64,000 bases of DNA from positions 32,177-96,176 of the forward strand of contig NZ_VJNO01000028.1 in the NCBI RefSeq assembly GCF_007096885.1, given 5' to 3'. Position 1 is the first letter of the stretch, and the number at the start of each line of letters is the position of its first letter. Both the position numbers and the translations under genes were made by a program. The notes beneath the pieces were generated by a model that saw nothing but the letters and a program-made list of their open reading frames with translations, made no database searches and had not been told where the DNA came from. Positions 1-9,247 of the stretch are shown one piece after another. The DNA is from Streptomyces sp. 130. Its GTDB lineage: Bacteria > Actinomycetota > Actinomycetes > Streptomycetales > Streptomycetaceae.

Positions 1-195
1 TTGCAGAACGCGGCGGAGGACTCGTACGAGCGGCGGGACTGGGGCCGTTACACGCGCCAGATGGTGCATTTCCACCTGCGGAACGCGGAGAGCTGGGGGA
101 ACGAGAAGACCGGGGCCGACCTCGCCGCACAGGTCGACCCCGGCTTCGTACTGGACGAGCGCTTCATCCGCGCCGAAGCCGGCCAGCCCGCGTGA
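1..195 (+). CDS. C-terminal fragment of an unidentified protein
   Basis: Only the last 64 codons are in the window; the reading frame is open at the left edge, so the TTG at position 1 need not be a start. The fragment is polar, with several Trp and His residues, and has no membrane segment or motif I recognise. It runs toward the downstream deacetylase-like gene, and a strong hairpin lies between the two stop codons. I cannot assign a function. Confidence 0.55.
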   Translation: MQNAAEDSYERRDWGRYTRQMVHFHLRNAESWGNEKTGADLAAQVDPGFVLDERFIRAEAGQPA

Positions 196-250
196 GCGGC
201 TGAGATCCCGTGCGGGCCCGGCCACGGACGGCCCCGCGGCCCGATGGGCG

Positions 251-292
251 CACCGGACGGCGCCGGGCATCTGTCGTGCCCGGCGCCCGGTG
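251..292. terminator. Hairpin between convergent genes
   Basis: Nested inverted repeat: CACCGG (251-256) pairs with CCGGTG (287-292), and GGCGCCGGGCA (259-269) pairs with 277-287 around a 7-nt loop. It lies between two convergent stop codons, so it could terminate both transcripts. There is no clear U-tract, as is usual in Streptomyces. Confidence 0.6.
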
Positions 293-301
293 CCGCCGGA
301 T

Positions 302-1627
302 CTACTGACCGGCCTGGTTGCCCGCGGCCGCGGGCGGCGTCTTCGAGGCCGGCCGTTCCCGGCCCGCGCCCTTCTTGAGGAACTCGGGCCAGCCATGCTT
401 GGGCGCCTGGCCGACCTTCAGCGTCCGGAGCTTCGCCAGGGTCGCCGGGTCCTGGGCATCGAGCCAGTCCGCCAGCTGCCTGAACGAGACGCAGCGCACG
501 TCCTTCTTGGTGCAGACCGCAGCGATCGTCTGCTCGATGGCGCGCATGTACGTACCACCGTTCCAGGACTCGAAGTGATTGCCGATGATCAGCGGCGCGC
601 GATTGCCGTCATACGCGCGGTCGAACGCCTGGAGCAGTCCGTCACGCATCTGGTTTCCCCAGTACTCGTGCTTGGCGGGGTCGCCCTGCGTCGTTCCGGA
701 CTGGTTGAACATGAAGTTGTAGTCCATCGACAGCGTCTCGAAATCGCGCCCCGGGACCGGCACCAGCTGCATGGAAAGGTCCCACACACCGCTCTTCTTC
801 TGAGGCCATACCTGATCGTTGACACCGCTGGAGTCGTACCGGAACCCCATGGTGCGTGCCGCCGCCACCATGTTCTTCTGCCCCTCCAAGCAGGGGGTAC
901 GACCGCCGACGAGCTCCTTGTCGTAGTCGAAGGGCAGCGCCGTCTCGTTCTTGAGGACCGGAGCGTTCGTCTTCCAGCCCCGCACGAAAGATTTGGCCTG
1001 GTTGATCTCGCTCTTCCACTCCTCGACGGACCAGGTGCCGACGCCGCCGTCCTTGCCGCAGAAGTGCCCGTTGAAGTGGGTGCCGATCTCGTTGCCGTCC
1101 TGCCAGGCCCCACGCAACTGGGCCAGAGTGTCGCGGATGCCCTCGGTGTCGTTGAAACCGATGTCGGAGGCGCCGGCGTTGTGCTTGGGCGGGTCGTACT
1201 GGTCCCGCCTCCCCTCCGGAAGCAGGTACACACCGCTGAGGAAATACGTCATCACGGCGCCGTACTTCTTGCCCACCTCGCGGAAGTGCGAGAAGAGCCG
1301 CTGGCCGTCCTCACCCGCCCCGTCCCATGAGAACACCACGAACTGCGGCGGCTTCTGGCCCGTCGCCAGGCGGTGCACAGCGGGCTGCTTGGGCTGAACA
1401 CCCGTGAACGCGGTGGAACCATCGCCAATGGCCCGGAACACGCGCTTGGGTGCGGCTGCAGCACCTTTCTTCTTCTCTCCTGCGGCGCCATTCACGGCCC
1501 CGAGGCCGGAGCCCTCCGCCTCGGAGCCGGCCCCCGAGCACCCGGCCACCCCCGCGACCAGTGCCACGGCCACGACGCCCAGGCAGATTCCTTTCGTGGC
1601 GCCCATCCTCTTCCTCGCGGCCATCAT
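302..1627 (-). CDS. Polysaccharide deacetylase-like lipoprotein
   Basis: Predicted 441-residue exported lipoprotein. The ATG at 1627 was chosen over upstream in-frame codons because an AGAGGTG-type ribosome site precedes it and a lipoprotein signal follows: basic start, hydrophobic stretch and a VAGC lipobox. The mature part begins with a linker rich in Gly, Ala and Lys. It then shows a NodB-like barrel pattern: FSWDGAG in place of the usual TFDD, and GTHFNGH as the HxxxH metal site. The family de-N-acetylates cell-wall or extracellular polysaccharides; the substrate here is unknown. It is divergent from the SulP/carbonic anhydrase gene across a 282-bp AT-richer intergenic region. Family assignment is reasonable, activity is not proven. 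Confidence 0.7.
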   Translation of the reverse strand: MMAARKRMGATKGICLGVVAVALVAGVAGCSGAGSEAEGSGLGAVNGAAGEKKKGAAAAPKRVFRAIGDGSTAFTGVQPKQPAVHRLATGQKPPQFVVFSWDGAGEDGQRLFSHFREVGKKYGAVMTYFLSGVYLLPEGRRDQYDPPKHNAGASDIGFNDTEGIRDTLAQLRGAWQDGNEIGTHFNGHFCGKDGGVGTWSVEEWKSEINQAKSFVRGWKTNAPVLKNETALPFDYDKELVGGRTPCLEGQKNMVAAARTMGFRYDSSGVNDQVWPQKKSGVWDLSMQLVPVPGRDFETLSMDYNFMFNQSGTTQGDPAKHEYWGNQMRDGLLQAFDRAYDGNRAPLIIGNHFESWNGGTYMRAIEQTIAAVCTKKDVRCVSFRQLADWLDAQDPATLAKLRTLKVGQAPKHGWPEFLKKGAGRERPASKTPPAAAGNQAGQ

Positions 1628-1734
1628 CCGCCCACCTCTTTCTCGCAGGTCGCTTGCGCCGGGTGCCGACACGGCGCGGCCAAAGTCGCACGCACGACCC
1701 AAGCACCTGCACAACAGGCCGAATGAAAAGCTGA

Positions 1735-1762
1735 CTATTCACCGGAATGAGTGACTGAATAG
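1735..1762. repeat. Inverted repeat in divergent promoter region
   Basis: CTATTCA (1735-1741) and TGAATAG (1756-1762) are perfect 7-bp arms separated by 14 nt. The site lies between the divergent lipoprotein and SulP-fusion genes in the least GC-rich stretch nearby. It could be an operator; no regulator is identified. Confidence 0.3.
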
Positions 1763-1909
1763 GCCATTTGCTCTCAACCCTGGACACGACTCTTTACTCT
1801 CCATTACTGTCTATTTACCGAGAGTTGAGATATCCCGCCGCTGCATGCCGAGACCCGCGGTCGCGTCATCGAGTTCCGCGACCGCGCTGCCCAGGAGGAG
1901 ACGGGAAAT

Positions 1910-4822
1910 ATGTCTGCCTGTGTACCCACTCGCCACGAACACTCGTCCCGCAGTTCGCGCCCCTCCCGGTCCTCGGGAGTCAAGCGACCACACAGCCCGC
2001 CCCCACCGCCGTCCGGCGGACAGTTCCGCATCTCGGGCGCCGATGTGTCCGCGTCCATCACTGTCTTTCTGCTCGCCATCCCCATGTCGCTCGGCCTCGC
2101 TGTCGCCATGGGAGCCCCTCTGGAGGCCGGCCTCATCTCCGCTGCGGTCGGCGGCATCGTCGCCGGACTGCTCGGCGGCACTCCCCTACAGGTCTCCGGC
2201 CCGTCCGCCGGACTGACCGTGGTCACCGCCGAGACAATCCAGATCTACGGATGGCGCACCACCTGCGCCATCACGATCGGGGCGGGCCTGCTTCAGCTCG
2301 CGCTCGGTTCGTTGCGGGCGGCCCGCAGCGCACTCGCCGTCAGCCCCGCCATCGTTCACGGCACGCTCGCCGGCATCGGCGTGGCCATCGCGCTCGCTCA
2401 GCTGCACATCGTTCTGGGCGGTTCACCGCAGAGCTCGGCCATCTCCAACGTGCTGCATCTCCCCGACCAGCTGGCACGTGTCAGCCCCGCCGCCCCATTG
2501 ATCGGCGCGCTCACCGTGGCCGTCCTCGTCGTGTGGCCGCTGCTGCCCGGAAGTGCCGGGCGGTTCCTGCGTCGGGTTCCGGCGGCCCTGGCCTCCGTGG
2601 GCCTGGCCACGGCCGTGGCCGCGTGGGCGGCACCGTCGATCGCCCGGGTCGATCTGCCCTCCTGGCGTTCGCACGCCATGCCGGAAATGCCCCAGGGGCC
2701 GGTGCTCGGCCTGGCCACAGCCGTGTTCACGATGATGCTGGTGGCCAGCCTGGAGTCGCTGCTCGCCGCTGTCGCCGTGGACAAGCTGGCCGCCGACCGG
2801 AGCCGTGCGCACTCGGCACATTCCCCCGCGAAGTCCGAAGAGCGACAGGGCGACGAGACGGACGGGACGCGCGAGAACGGCGACCGCCCGGACTCTCGCG
2901 GCAAACCCGCCGCCCACGCCGGCCCGGACGACATCAAGCGGCCCGCGCCACCCCTGGTCAAACGCGCCGACCTCGACCGGGAGCTACGCGCTCAAGGCGT
3001 CGCCAACGCGGTGTCCGGTCTGCTGGGAGGACTCGCGGTTTCCGGTGGAGCCGTGCGCAGTTCCGCGAACGTGAGAGCCGGGGCGACGGGTCGCGCGTCC
3101 ACCGTGCTGCACGGCGTTTGGATTCTGGTCGCATCCGGCCTTCTCGTCACCTTGCTGGAGCGCATCCCGCTGGCCGCGCTGGGGGCGCTGGTGATGATGG
3201 TCGGCCTCAAGATGGTGAGCCTTGCGCATATCCGCAATGTGCATAAGCACCGCGAGTTCCTGGTGTACGGCGCGACCATCGCCGGGGTCCTGGTCGTCGG
3301 CGTCCTCAAGGGCGTGGCCATCGGCATCGCCGTAGCGGTGGCCGTCGCCCTGCACCGGCTGGGCCGGACCCGGATCTCGGTCTCCGAACAGCACGGGCAA
3401 CACCTCGTGGTCGTACGGGGTCAGTTGACCTTCCTGGCCGTCCCACGTCTCAGCCGGGTACTGGGGCGGCTTCCCCAGGATGCCGATGTGATCGTGGAGC
3501 TGGACGGCTCGTTCATGGATCACGCCGCATACGAGACGATCCAGGACTGGAGCAACGCCCATACGGCCCATGGCGGCCAGGTGGCATTCGCCGGGAGGTG
3601 GGGCGGCAGGATCGCCGAGCCCGCCGCGGCAGCGCACTCCTGCTGCCGGCCGTGGACCCCGTGGCGCAACCACCACTGCCACAACCAGCCCGAGCACGCG
3701 CCTCCCGCAGCGACCGACAGCGGCGCGGGTGCCGCCGCGGCCGAGGCACCGCAGCACACGGCAGGCGCGCCCGACACAGTCCACCCGCCGGGAACCGCCC
3801 ACACCGCCGGCACCGCGGCAGCCGCGGCCACGCGGATCGCCACCACCGTCAGCCCGGCCCCGAGCGGCCCTGCCCCCGCCTCCGCCTCACCTCACACCGG
3901 CCCTGGCACCGGCACCGGCACCGGCACCGGCCCCGCCACTCCGCCCGAACCCGTCCCGCCCCTCCCCCAGCACCCATCCCCCTCGCGGACCCAGCCCCTC
4001 GCGCCCGTCACCCTCACGGCCTCTTCCGCCCAGGCACCCCCCACCCGGCACGCGGAGCACCTCGCTCAAGCCGCCTCCGCCCAGCAGCGCGCGTCCGCCG
4101 GCCGTCCCTCGCGCGCAGCCCGCGATCACCGACTGGTCAGAGGCCTCAGCTCGTTCCAACGGGATACGGCGCCCCTGGTCCGGGGCGAGCTGGCACGACT
4201 CGCCAGGGAGGGCCAACGCCCCTCGCAGCTCTTCATCACCTGCGCGGACTCGCGCCTGGTGACGAGCATGATCACGGCCAGCGGCCCGGGCGACCTGTTC
4301 ACCGTGCGGAACATCGGCAACCTGGTGCCTCCTCCCGACGCCGAGGAGGGCGACCACTCGGTGGGAGCCGCGATCGAGTACGCGGTGGACGTGCTCGGCA
4401 TCGAGTCCATCACCGTCTGCGGCCACTCGGACTGCGGCGCCATGAACGCGCTGCTGGGCGCCGCCCCGGAAACCCCGGACACGTCGCTGTGGCGCTGGCT
4501 CCGGCATGGGCTTCCCAGCCTCGCCCGGGCGGCCTCGGCCGACGACACGCCGGTCCGTCTCTCCGGGCGGTTGCCGGCCGACGCGGTGGAGCGACTCTGC
4601 CTCACCAACGTGCTCCAGCAGCTCGACCACCTGAGGGCCCACCCCTCGGTGGCGCGCCGGATCGCCGACGGCGCCCTGCAGCTCCACGGCATGTACTTCC
4701 ACGTGGCCGAGGCCCAGTCGTATCTGCTGGACGAGGGCGCGAGCGCGGAGAACGACACGGCCGAGGTGTTCGAGCCGATCACGGCTGAGCACCCGGCGGA
4801 GCCGGCACGTACCGGCATCTGA
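1910..4822 (+). CDS. SulP-family anion transporter fused to beta-carbonic anhydrase
   Basis: A 970-residue fusion. Residues ~45-480 form the SulP membrane domain (SGPSAGLTVVTAE near the front), interrupted at about 298-345 by a charged cytoplasmic insert. Residues ~495-565 are STAS-like. A long Pro/Thr/His/Gly-rich linker (~575-735) leads to a beta-class carbonic anhydrase whose zinc site is complete: CADSR (Cys778, Asp780) and GHSDC (His839, Cys842). The likely role is bicarbonate or anion uptake coupled to CO2/bicarbonate interconversion at the membrane. The start follows AGGAGGAG at good spacing. The linker is compositionally extreme and probably disordered. Transport specificity cannot be read from sequence. 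Confidence 0.88.
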   Translation: MSACVPTRHEHSSRSSRPSRSSGVKRPHSPPPPPSGGQFRISGADVSASITVFLLAIPMSLGLAVAMGAPLEAGLISAAVGGIVAGLLGGTPLQVSGPSAGLTVVTAETIQIYGWRTTCAITIGAGLLQLALGSLRAARSALAVSPAIVHGTLAGIGVAIALAQLHIVLGGSPQSSAISNVLHLPDQLARVSPAAPLIGALTVAVLVVWPLLPGSAGRFLRRVPAALASVGLATAVAAWAAPSIARVDLPSWRSHAMPEMPQGPVLGLATAVFTMMLVASLESLLAAVAVDKLAADRSRAHSAHSPAKSEERQGDETDGTRENGDRPDSRGKPAAHAGPDDIKRPAPPLVKRADLDRELRAQGVANAVSGLLGGLAVSGGAVRSSANVRAGATGRASTVLHGVWILVASGLLVTLLERIPLAALGALVMMVGLKMVSLAHIRNVHKHREFLVYGATIAGVLVVGVLKGVAIGIAVAVAVALHRLGRTRISVSEQHGQHLVVVRGQLTFLAVPRLSRVLGRLPQDADVIVELDGSFMDHAAYETIQDWSNAHTAHGGQVAFAGRWGGRIAEPAAAAHSCCRPWTPWRNHHCHNQPEHAPPAATDSGAGAAAAEAPQHTAGAPDTVHPPGTAHTAGTAAAAATRIATTVSPAPSGPAPASASPHTGPGTGTGTGTGPATPPEPVPPLPQHPSPSRTQPLAPVTLTASSAQAPPTRHAEHLAQAASAQQRASAGRPSRAARDHRLVRGLSSFQRDTAPLVRGELARLAREGQRPSQLFITCADSRLVTSMITASGPGDLFTVRNIGNLVPPPDAEEGDHSVGAAIEYAVDVLGIESITVCGHSDCGAMNALLGAAPETPDTSLWRWLRHGLPSLARAASADDTPVRLSGRLPADAVERLCLTNVLQQLDHLRAHPSVARRIADGALQLHGMYFHVAEAQSYLLDEGASAENDTAEVFEPITAEHPAEPARTGI

Positions 4823-4870
4823 ACCGCAGGCACCTCTGAATCGCAGGCACCTCTGAACCGCAGGCACCTC
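4820..4870 (+). repeat. Three tandem 17-bp repeats at the SulP-fusion stop codon
   Basis: The unit TGAACCGCAGGCACCTC occurs three times end to end (4820-4836, 4837-4853, 4854-4870), with one C-to-T change in the middle copy. The first copy contains the TGA stop codon. It looks like replication slippage; a change in copy number would not alter the protein. Confidence 0.9.
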
Positions 4871-4893
4871 GGATCCGTAGGACCCAGTGATCC

Positions 4894-4959
4894 CGCTTCC
4901 GTGCCGGAAGCGCCCACACCGATGGTGTGCTCCACCATGCCGCCTCGGCGTGGAGGCGG
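4894..4959 (+). terminator. Three consecutive hairpins after the SulP fusion
   Basis: CGCTTCCG/CGGAAGCG (4894-4901/4905-4912), CACACC/GGTGTG (4915-4920/4924-4929) and CCGCCTC/GAGGCGG (4940-4946/4953-4959) follow one another. The first is a plausible terminator for the transporter gene. The other two lie in the presumed acs upstream region and could act in termination or in the acs leader. Confidence 0.5.
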
Positions 4960-5082
4960 GATCATGCCTCTATACACGAGACACAGGTCTAAACCAATTC
5001 CCGGCAGACACTTGTCACCCGGCCTCGGGACTGATGAGCTATGCCCCGGGACACAACGGACACCCTGGGACTGGGAGAAGTC

Positions 5083-7038
5083 GTGAGCAACGAGAGCCTT
5101 GCCAACCTGCTTCGGGAAGAGCGGAAGTTCGCTCCGCCTGCCGAGCTGGCCGCCAACGCCAACGTCACCGCAGAGGCGTACGAGCAGGCCGAAGCGGACC
5201 GGCTGGGCTTCTGGGCCGAGCAGGCCCGCCGCCTGACCTGGGCCACCGAGCCGACCGAGACCCTCGACTGGAGCAACCCGCCCTTCGCGAAGTGGTTCGC
5301 GGACGGCGAGCTCAACGTCGCGTACAACTGCGTCGACCGTCACGTCGAGGCGGGCAACGGCGACCGGGTCGCCATCCACTTCGAGGGCGAGCCCGGCGAC
5401 AGCCGCGCCATCACCTACGCGGAGCTGAAGGACGAGGTCTCCCGCGCCGCCAACGCGCTCATCGAGCTCGGTGTCGGCAAGGGCGACCGGGTCGCCGTCT
5501 ACCTCCCGATGATCCCCGAGGCCGCGGTCGCGATGCTGGCCTGCGCCCGCATCGGTGCCGCGCACTCGGTCGTCTTCGGCGGCTTCTCCGCCGACGCCAT
5601 CGCCGCCCGCATCGAGGACGCGGACGCGAAGGTCGTCATCACGGCCGACGGCGGGTACCGCCGCGGCAAGCCCTCCGCGCTCAAGCCCGCGGTCGACGAC
5701 GCCGTCTCCCGTATCGACAGCGTGGAACACGTCCTGGTGGTCCGTCGTACGGGCCAGGACACCGCGTGGACCGAGGGCCGCGACGTCTGGTGGCACGAGA
5801 TCACGGGCCGCCAGTCCGCCGAGCACACGCCCGAGGCGTTCGAGGCGGAGCAGCCGCTCTTCATCCTGTACACCTCGGGCACGACCGGGAAGCCCAAGGG
5901 CATCCTGCACACCTCCGGGGGCTACCTCACCCAGGCGGCGTACACCCACCACGCGGTCTTCGACCTGAAGCCTGCGAGCGATGTCTACTGGTGCACCGCC
6001 GACATCGGCTGGGTGACCGGACACTCCTACATCGTCTACGGACCTCTGGCCAACGGCGCCACGCAGGTGATGTACGAGGGCACGCCCGACACCCCGCACC
6101 AGGGCCGCTTCTGGGAGATCGTCCAGAAGTACGGGGTCACGATCCTCTACACCGCGCCGACCGCGATCCGTACGTTCATGAAGTGGGGGGACGACATCCC
6201 CGCCAAGTTCGACCTGTCGTCCCTGCGCGTCCTCGGTTCGGTCGGCGAGCCGATCAACCCCGAGGCGTGGGTGTGGTACCGCAAGCACATCGGTGCCGAC
6301 AAGTGCCCGATCGTGGACACCTGGTGGCAGACCGAGACCGGCACGATGATGATCTCGCCGCTGCCCGGTGTCACCGAGACCAAGCCGGGCAGCGCCCAGC
6401 GCGCCCTGCCCGGCATCTCCGCGACCGTCGTGGACGACGAGGCCAACGAGGTCCCGAACGGCGGAGGCGGCTACCTGGTCCTCACCGAGCCGTGGCCGTC
6501 GATGCTCCGCACCATCTGGCGCGACGACCAGCGGTTCCTCGACACCTACTGGTCGCGCTTCGAGGGCAAGTACTTCGCCGGCGACGGTGCCAAGAAGGAC
6601 GAGGACGGCGACATCTGGCTGCTCGGCCGGGTGGACGACGTCATGCTGGTGTCGGGGCACAACATCTCGACCACCGAGGTCGAGTCGGCTCTCGTCTCGC
6701 ACCCGTCGGTCGCCGAGGCCGCCGTGGTCGGCGCCGCCGACGAGACGACCGGCCAGGCCATCGTCGCCTTCGTCATCCTCCGGGGCACCGCGACCGCCTC
6801 CGACGAGTTGGTGGCGGAACTGCGCAACCACGTCGGGTCGACCCTCGGCCCGATCGCCAAGCCGAAGCGCATCATGCCGGTGGCCGAGCTGCCGAAGACC
6901 CGTTCCGGCAAGATCATGCGCCGCCTGCTGCGCGACGTGGCGGAGAACAGGGCCCTGGGCGATGTCACGACCCTGACCGACTCCTCGGTCATGGACCTGA
7001 TCCAGAGCCAGCTGCCCTCGGCTCCCTCCGAGGACTGA
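5083..7038 (+). CDS. acs: Acetyl-CoA synthetase (AMP-forming)
   Basis: Activates acetate to acetyl-CoA through acetyl-AMP in the cytoplasm. The protein has the acyl-adenylate motif YTSGTTGKPKG, the WWQTETG segment and the C-terminal RSGKIMRR sequence that holds the catalytic lysine acetylated in this family. The start is placed at GTG 5083, giving MSNESLANLL and 651 residues, the normal family length; it follows GGGAGAAG. An in-frame ATG at 5041 would add 14 residues and lacks a ribosome site. Acs begins the conserved actinobacterial block that continues through nhaA, the holin-like protein and the epoxide hydrolase. Confidence 0.96.
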   Translation: MSNESLANLLREERKFAPPAELAANANVTAEAYEQAEADRLGFWAEQARRLTWATEPTETLDWSNPPFAKWFADGELNVAYNCVDRHVEAGNGDRVAIHFEGEPGDSRAITYAELKDEVSRAANALIELGVGKGDRVAVYLPMIPEAAVAMLACARIGAAHSVVFGGFSADAIAARIEDADAKVVITADGGYRRGKPSALKPAVDDAVSRIDSVEHVLVVRRTGQDTAWTEGRDVWWHEITGRQSAEHTPEAFEAEQPLFILYTSGTTGKPKGILHTSGGYLTQAAYTHHAVFDLKPASDVYWCTADIGWVTGHSYIVYGPLANGATQVMYEGTPDTPHQGRFWEIVQKYGVTILYTAPTAIRTFMKWGDDIPAKFDLSSLRVLGSVGEPINPEAWVWYRKHIGADKCPIVDTWWQTETGTMMISPLPGVTETKPGSAQRALPGISATVVDDEANEVPNGGGGYLVLTEPWPSMLRTIWRDDQRFLDTYWSRFEGKYFAGDGAKKDEDGDIWLLGRVDDVMLVSGHNISTTEVESALVSHPSVAEAAVVGAADETTGQAIVAFVILRGTATASDELVAELRNHVGSTLGPIAKPKRIMPVAELPKTRSGKIMRRLLRDVAENRALGDVTTLTDSSVMDLIQSQLPSAPSED

Positions 7039-7061
7039 CGCTGTCGCACGAGTCGCACGAT

Positions 7062-7098
7062 CCGAAGGGCATCCGGCAGCGCGCCGGGTGCCCTTCGG
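7062..7098 (+). terminator. acs terminator
   Basis: CCGAAGGGCA (7062-7071) and TGCCCTTCGG (7089-7098) are perfect 10-bp arms, with a further CCGGC/GCCGG stem inside (7073-7077/7083-7087). It starts 24 nt after the acs stop codon. Confidence 0.75.
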
Positions 7099-7270
7099 GC
7101 CCTTACGGTGAGATCACCGCTCCCAAGCACCCTTACCGCCGCACCCCACGGGTACAGTGGCAGCCGATCGAGAACAAGATAAGAAAATCTCCACAGGGGT
7201 GCCGGGAAGTCTGGTCGGCAAGTGCATCAGCCATGCCATCGCTGCCGTACCGACCCGGAGGTCTCCCCCC

Positions 7271-8677
7271 GTGGCCACACCCACCCCCGCGCCCACCGGC
7301 CCGCGCCGCACCTTCCTGGGACGGCTGCCGCTCCCCGAGCGCAACTACGTCGCCGACGCCCTGCGCACGGAGACCGTCGGGGGCGTCATCCTGCTGGTCG
7401 CCGCCGTGGCCGCGCTGGTGTGGGCGAACACCGCCGGTTCGAGCTATTCGGCCGTCAGCCACTTCCACATCGGGCCCGAAACCCTCGGCCTGCACCTTTC
7501 CGTGGAGCACTGGGCCGCCGACGGGCTGCTCGCGGTCTTCTTCTTCGTCGCGGGCGTCGAGCTCAAACGCGAACTCGTGGCGGGAGAACTGCGCGATCCG
7601 AAGGCCGCGGCGCTCCCCGTGGCCGCCGCGCTGTGCGGCATGGCGGCCCCGGCGGTCGTCTACACCCTGGTGAACGTGTTCGGCGACGGCTCGAAGGACG
7701 GCTGGGCGGTTCCCACCGCCACGGACATCGCCTTCGCACTCGCCGTCCTCGCCGTCATCGGTGCCTCGCTGCCCGCCGCGCTCCGGGCCTTCCTGCTCAC
7801 GCTCGCCGTCGTGGACGACCTCTTCGCGATCCTCATCATCGCCATCTTCTTCACCGACGACATCGACTTTCTCGCGCTCGGTGGCGCCTTCCTCGGCCTG
7901 GGCCTCTTCTATCTGCTGCTCCGCCTCGGCGTGCGCGGCTGGTACGTCTACGTGCCGCTCGCCCTGGTCATCTGGGGGCTGATGTACAACAGCGGCATCC
8001 ACGCCACCATCGCCGGTGTCGCCATGGGCCTGATGCTGCGCTGCAGCCGCCGCGAGGGCGAGGAGCACTCCCCCGGTGAGCGCATCGAGCACCTGGTGCA
8101 CCCGCTGTCGGCGGGTTTCGCCGTACCGGTCTTCGCGCTGTTCTCCGCGGGCGTCTCCCTCTCCGGCGGCGCGGTGGCATCCGTGTTCGACCGACCGGAA
8201 ACCCTCGGGGTGGTCCTGGGCCTCGTCGCCGGCAAGACGATCGGGGTCTTCGGCGGTACGTGGCTGACCACCCGGCTGACCAGGGCCGAGCTGAACAAGG
8301 ACCTGGCCTGGGCGGACGTCTTCGCGATCGCCACCCTCGCCGGCATCGGCTTCACCGTGTCCCTGCTCATCGGGGAGCTCGCGTTCGCCGGTGACGACGA
8401 CATGATCAACGAGATCAAGGCGTCGGTTCTGCTCGGTTCCCTCATCGCCGCCGTACTCTCCGGTGTACTGCTCAAACTGCGGGTACGCAGATACAGGGCA
8501 CTGTCCGACGCCGAGGAACTCGACGAGGACGGTTCCGGTGTGCCGGACGTCTACGAGCAGGACGATCCGGCGTACCACCTGAGGATGGCCGCGATCTACG
8601 AGGAGAAGGCGGCCGAGCACCGCCGCCTTGCCCGACTGGCGGGGGCAGCGAGCGACAGGCCGGACAGTCCGGCATGA
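7271..8677 (+). CDS. nhaA: Na+/H+ antiporter NhaA
   Basis: A 468-residue integral membrane antiporter that exchanges Na+ for H+ in pH and salt homeostasis. It shows the NhaA pattern FFFVAGVELKRELVAGEL, the DIAFALAVLA segment and the paired aspartates of VVDDLFAI that bind Na+/H+ in the family. The GTG at 7271 was chosen because GGAGG lies 9 nt upstream and because the longer frame adds a non-family N-terminus. The C-terminal ~60 residues are a hydrophilic acidic extension. It is followed after 39 bp by the holin-family gene in the same orientation. Confidence 0.93.
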   Translation: MATPTPAPTGPRRTFLGRLPLPERNYVADALRTETVGGVILLVAAVAALVWANTAGSSYSAVSHFHIGPETLGLHLSVEHWAADGLLAVFFFVAGVELKRELVAGELRDPKAAALPVAAALCGMAAPAVVYTLVNVFGDGSKDGWAVPTATDIAFALAVLAVIGASLPAALRAFLLTLAVVDDLFAILIIAIFFTDDIDFLALGGAFLGLGLFYLLLRLGVRGWYVYVPLALVIWGLMYNSGIHATIAGVAMGLMLRCSRREGEEHSPGERIEHLVHPLSAGFAVPVFALFSAGVSLSGGAVASVFDRPETLGVVLGLVAGKTIGVFGGTWLTTRLTRAELNKDLAWADVFAIATLAGIGFTVSLLIGELAFAGDDDMINEIKASVLLGSLIAAVLSGVLLKLRVRRYRALSDAEELDEDGSGVPDVYEQDDPAYHLRMAAIYEEKAAEHRRLARLAGAASDRPDSPA

Positions 8678-8716
8678 TCTGACATCGGACGTGTTGAACA
8701 GGAGAGGGAGTCAGGG

Positions 8717-9247
8717 ATGAGCGACCCCGGCAATTACGCGGGCGGCGCCGACCGCAGTCTCGGCCAGCTGGTCGCGTCGGCGACGGCCGAACTGTCGGCG
8801 CTGGTACACGACGAAATCGCCCTGGCCAAGGCCGAGGTACGGCAGGACGTCAAGCGCGGCGTCATCGGCAGCGTGGCCTTCATCGTCACCGGCGTGCTGA
8901 TCCTGTTCGCGATCCCGGTGCTGAGCTTCGCGGCCGCGTACGGCATCCACAACCTGGGTCTGGGCCTCGCCTGGTCGTTCCTGATCGTGGGCAGCGCGTT
9001 CATCCTTCTGGGCGTCCTGCTCGCGCTCTTCGGCTACGCGAAGTTCAAGAAGGTCAAGCCGCCGGAGAAGTCCATCGCCTCCGCCAAGCAGACCGCCGCC
9101 GTCCTTCAGGGCGTCAAGCCGCACCCGCGCCCCGAGACCGCGGCCGACGCGATCCTCCCGGTGGGCGGCAGCACCCGCTCCGACCGGGCCATCGAAAGCG
9201 CACCGGTCCAGGACGAGGCGTCGGCTGTGGCACGCTCGTCCGCATGA
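8717..9247 (+). CDS. Phage-holin-family (DUF1469-like) membrane protein
   Basis: A 176-residue protein with a soluble N-terminal segment containing LVHDEIALAKAEVRQDVKRG, two adjacent transmembrane helices (about residues 52-76 and 84-110) and a charged C-terminal tail. This is the actinobacterial 'holin superfamily 3.6' type, a chromosomal membrane protein of unknown role rather than a lysis holin. The start follows GGAGAGGG. Its stop overlaps the next gene by 4 bp (ATGA), so the two are probably co-translated; M. tuberculosis has the same neighbours beside acs. Confidence 0.8.
   Translation: MSDPGNYAGGADRSLGQLVASATAELSALVHDEIALAKAEVRQDVKRGVIGSVAFIVTGVLILFAIPVLSFAAAYGIHNLGLGLAWSFLIVGSAFILLGVLLALFGYAKFKKVKPPEKSIASAKQTAAVLQGVKPHPRPETAADAILPVGGSTRSDRAIESAPVQDEASAVARSSA

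Noticed and set aside
4126..6831. 901-codon minus-strand frame antisense to the carbonic anhydrase domain and acs
   Set aside because: Opposite strand of strongly supported genes; high third-position GC keeps the complementary frame open. Composition is Arg/Gly/Val/Asp-rich with no family motif.
8717..9247. Holin-family protein as a sign of prophage
   Set aside because: No endolysin, structural or integrase genes nearby; the gene lies in a conserved core block and is co-translated with a hydrolase.
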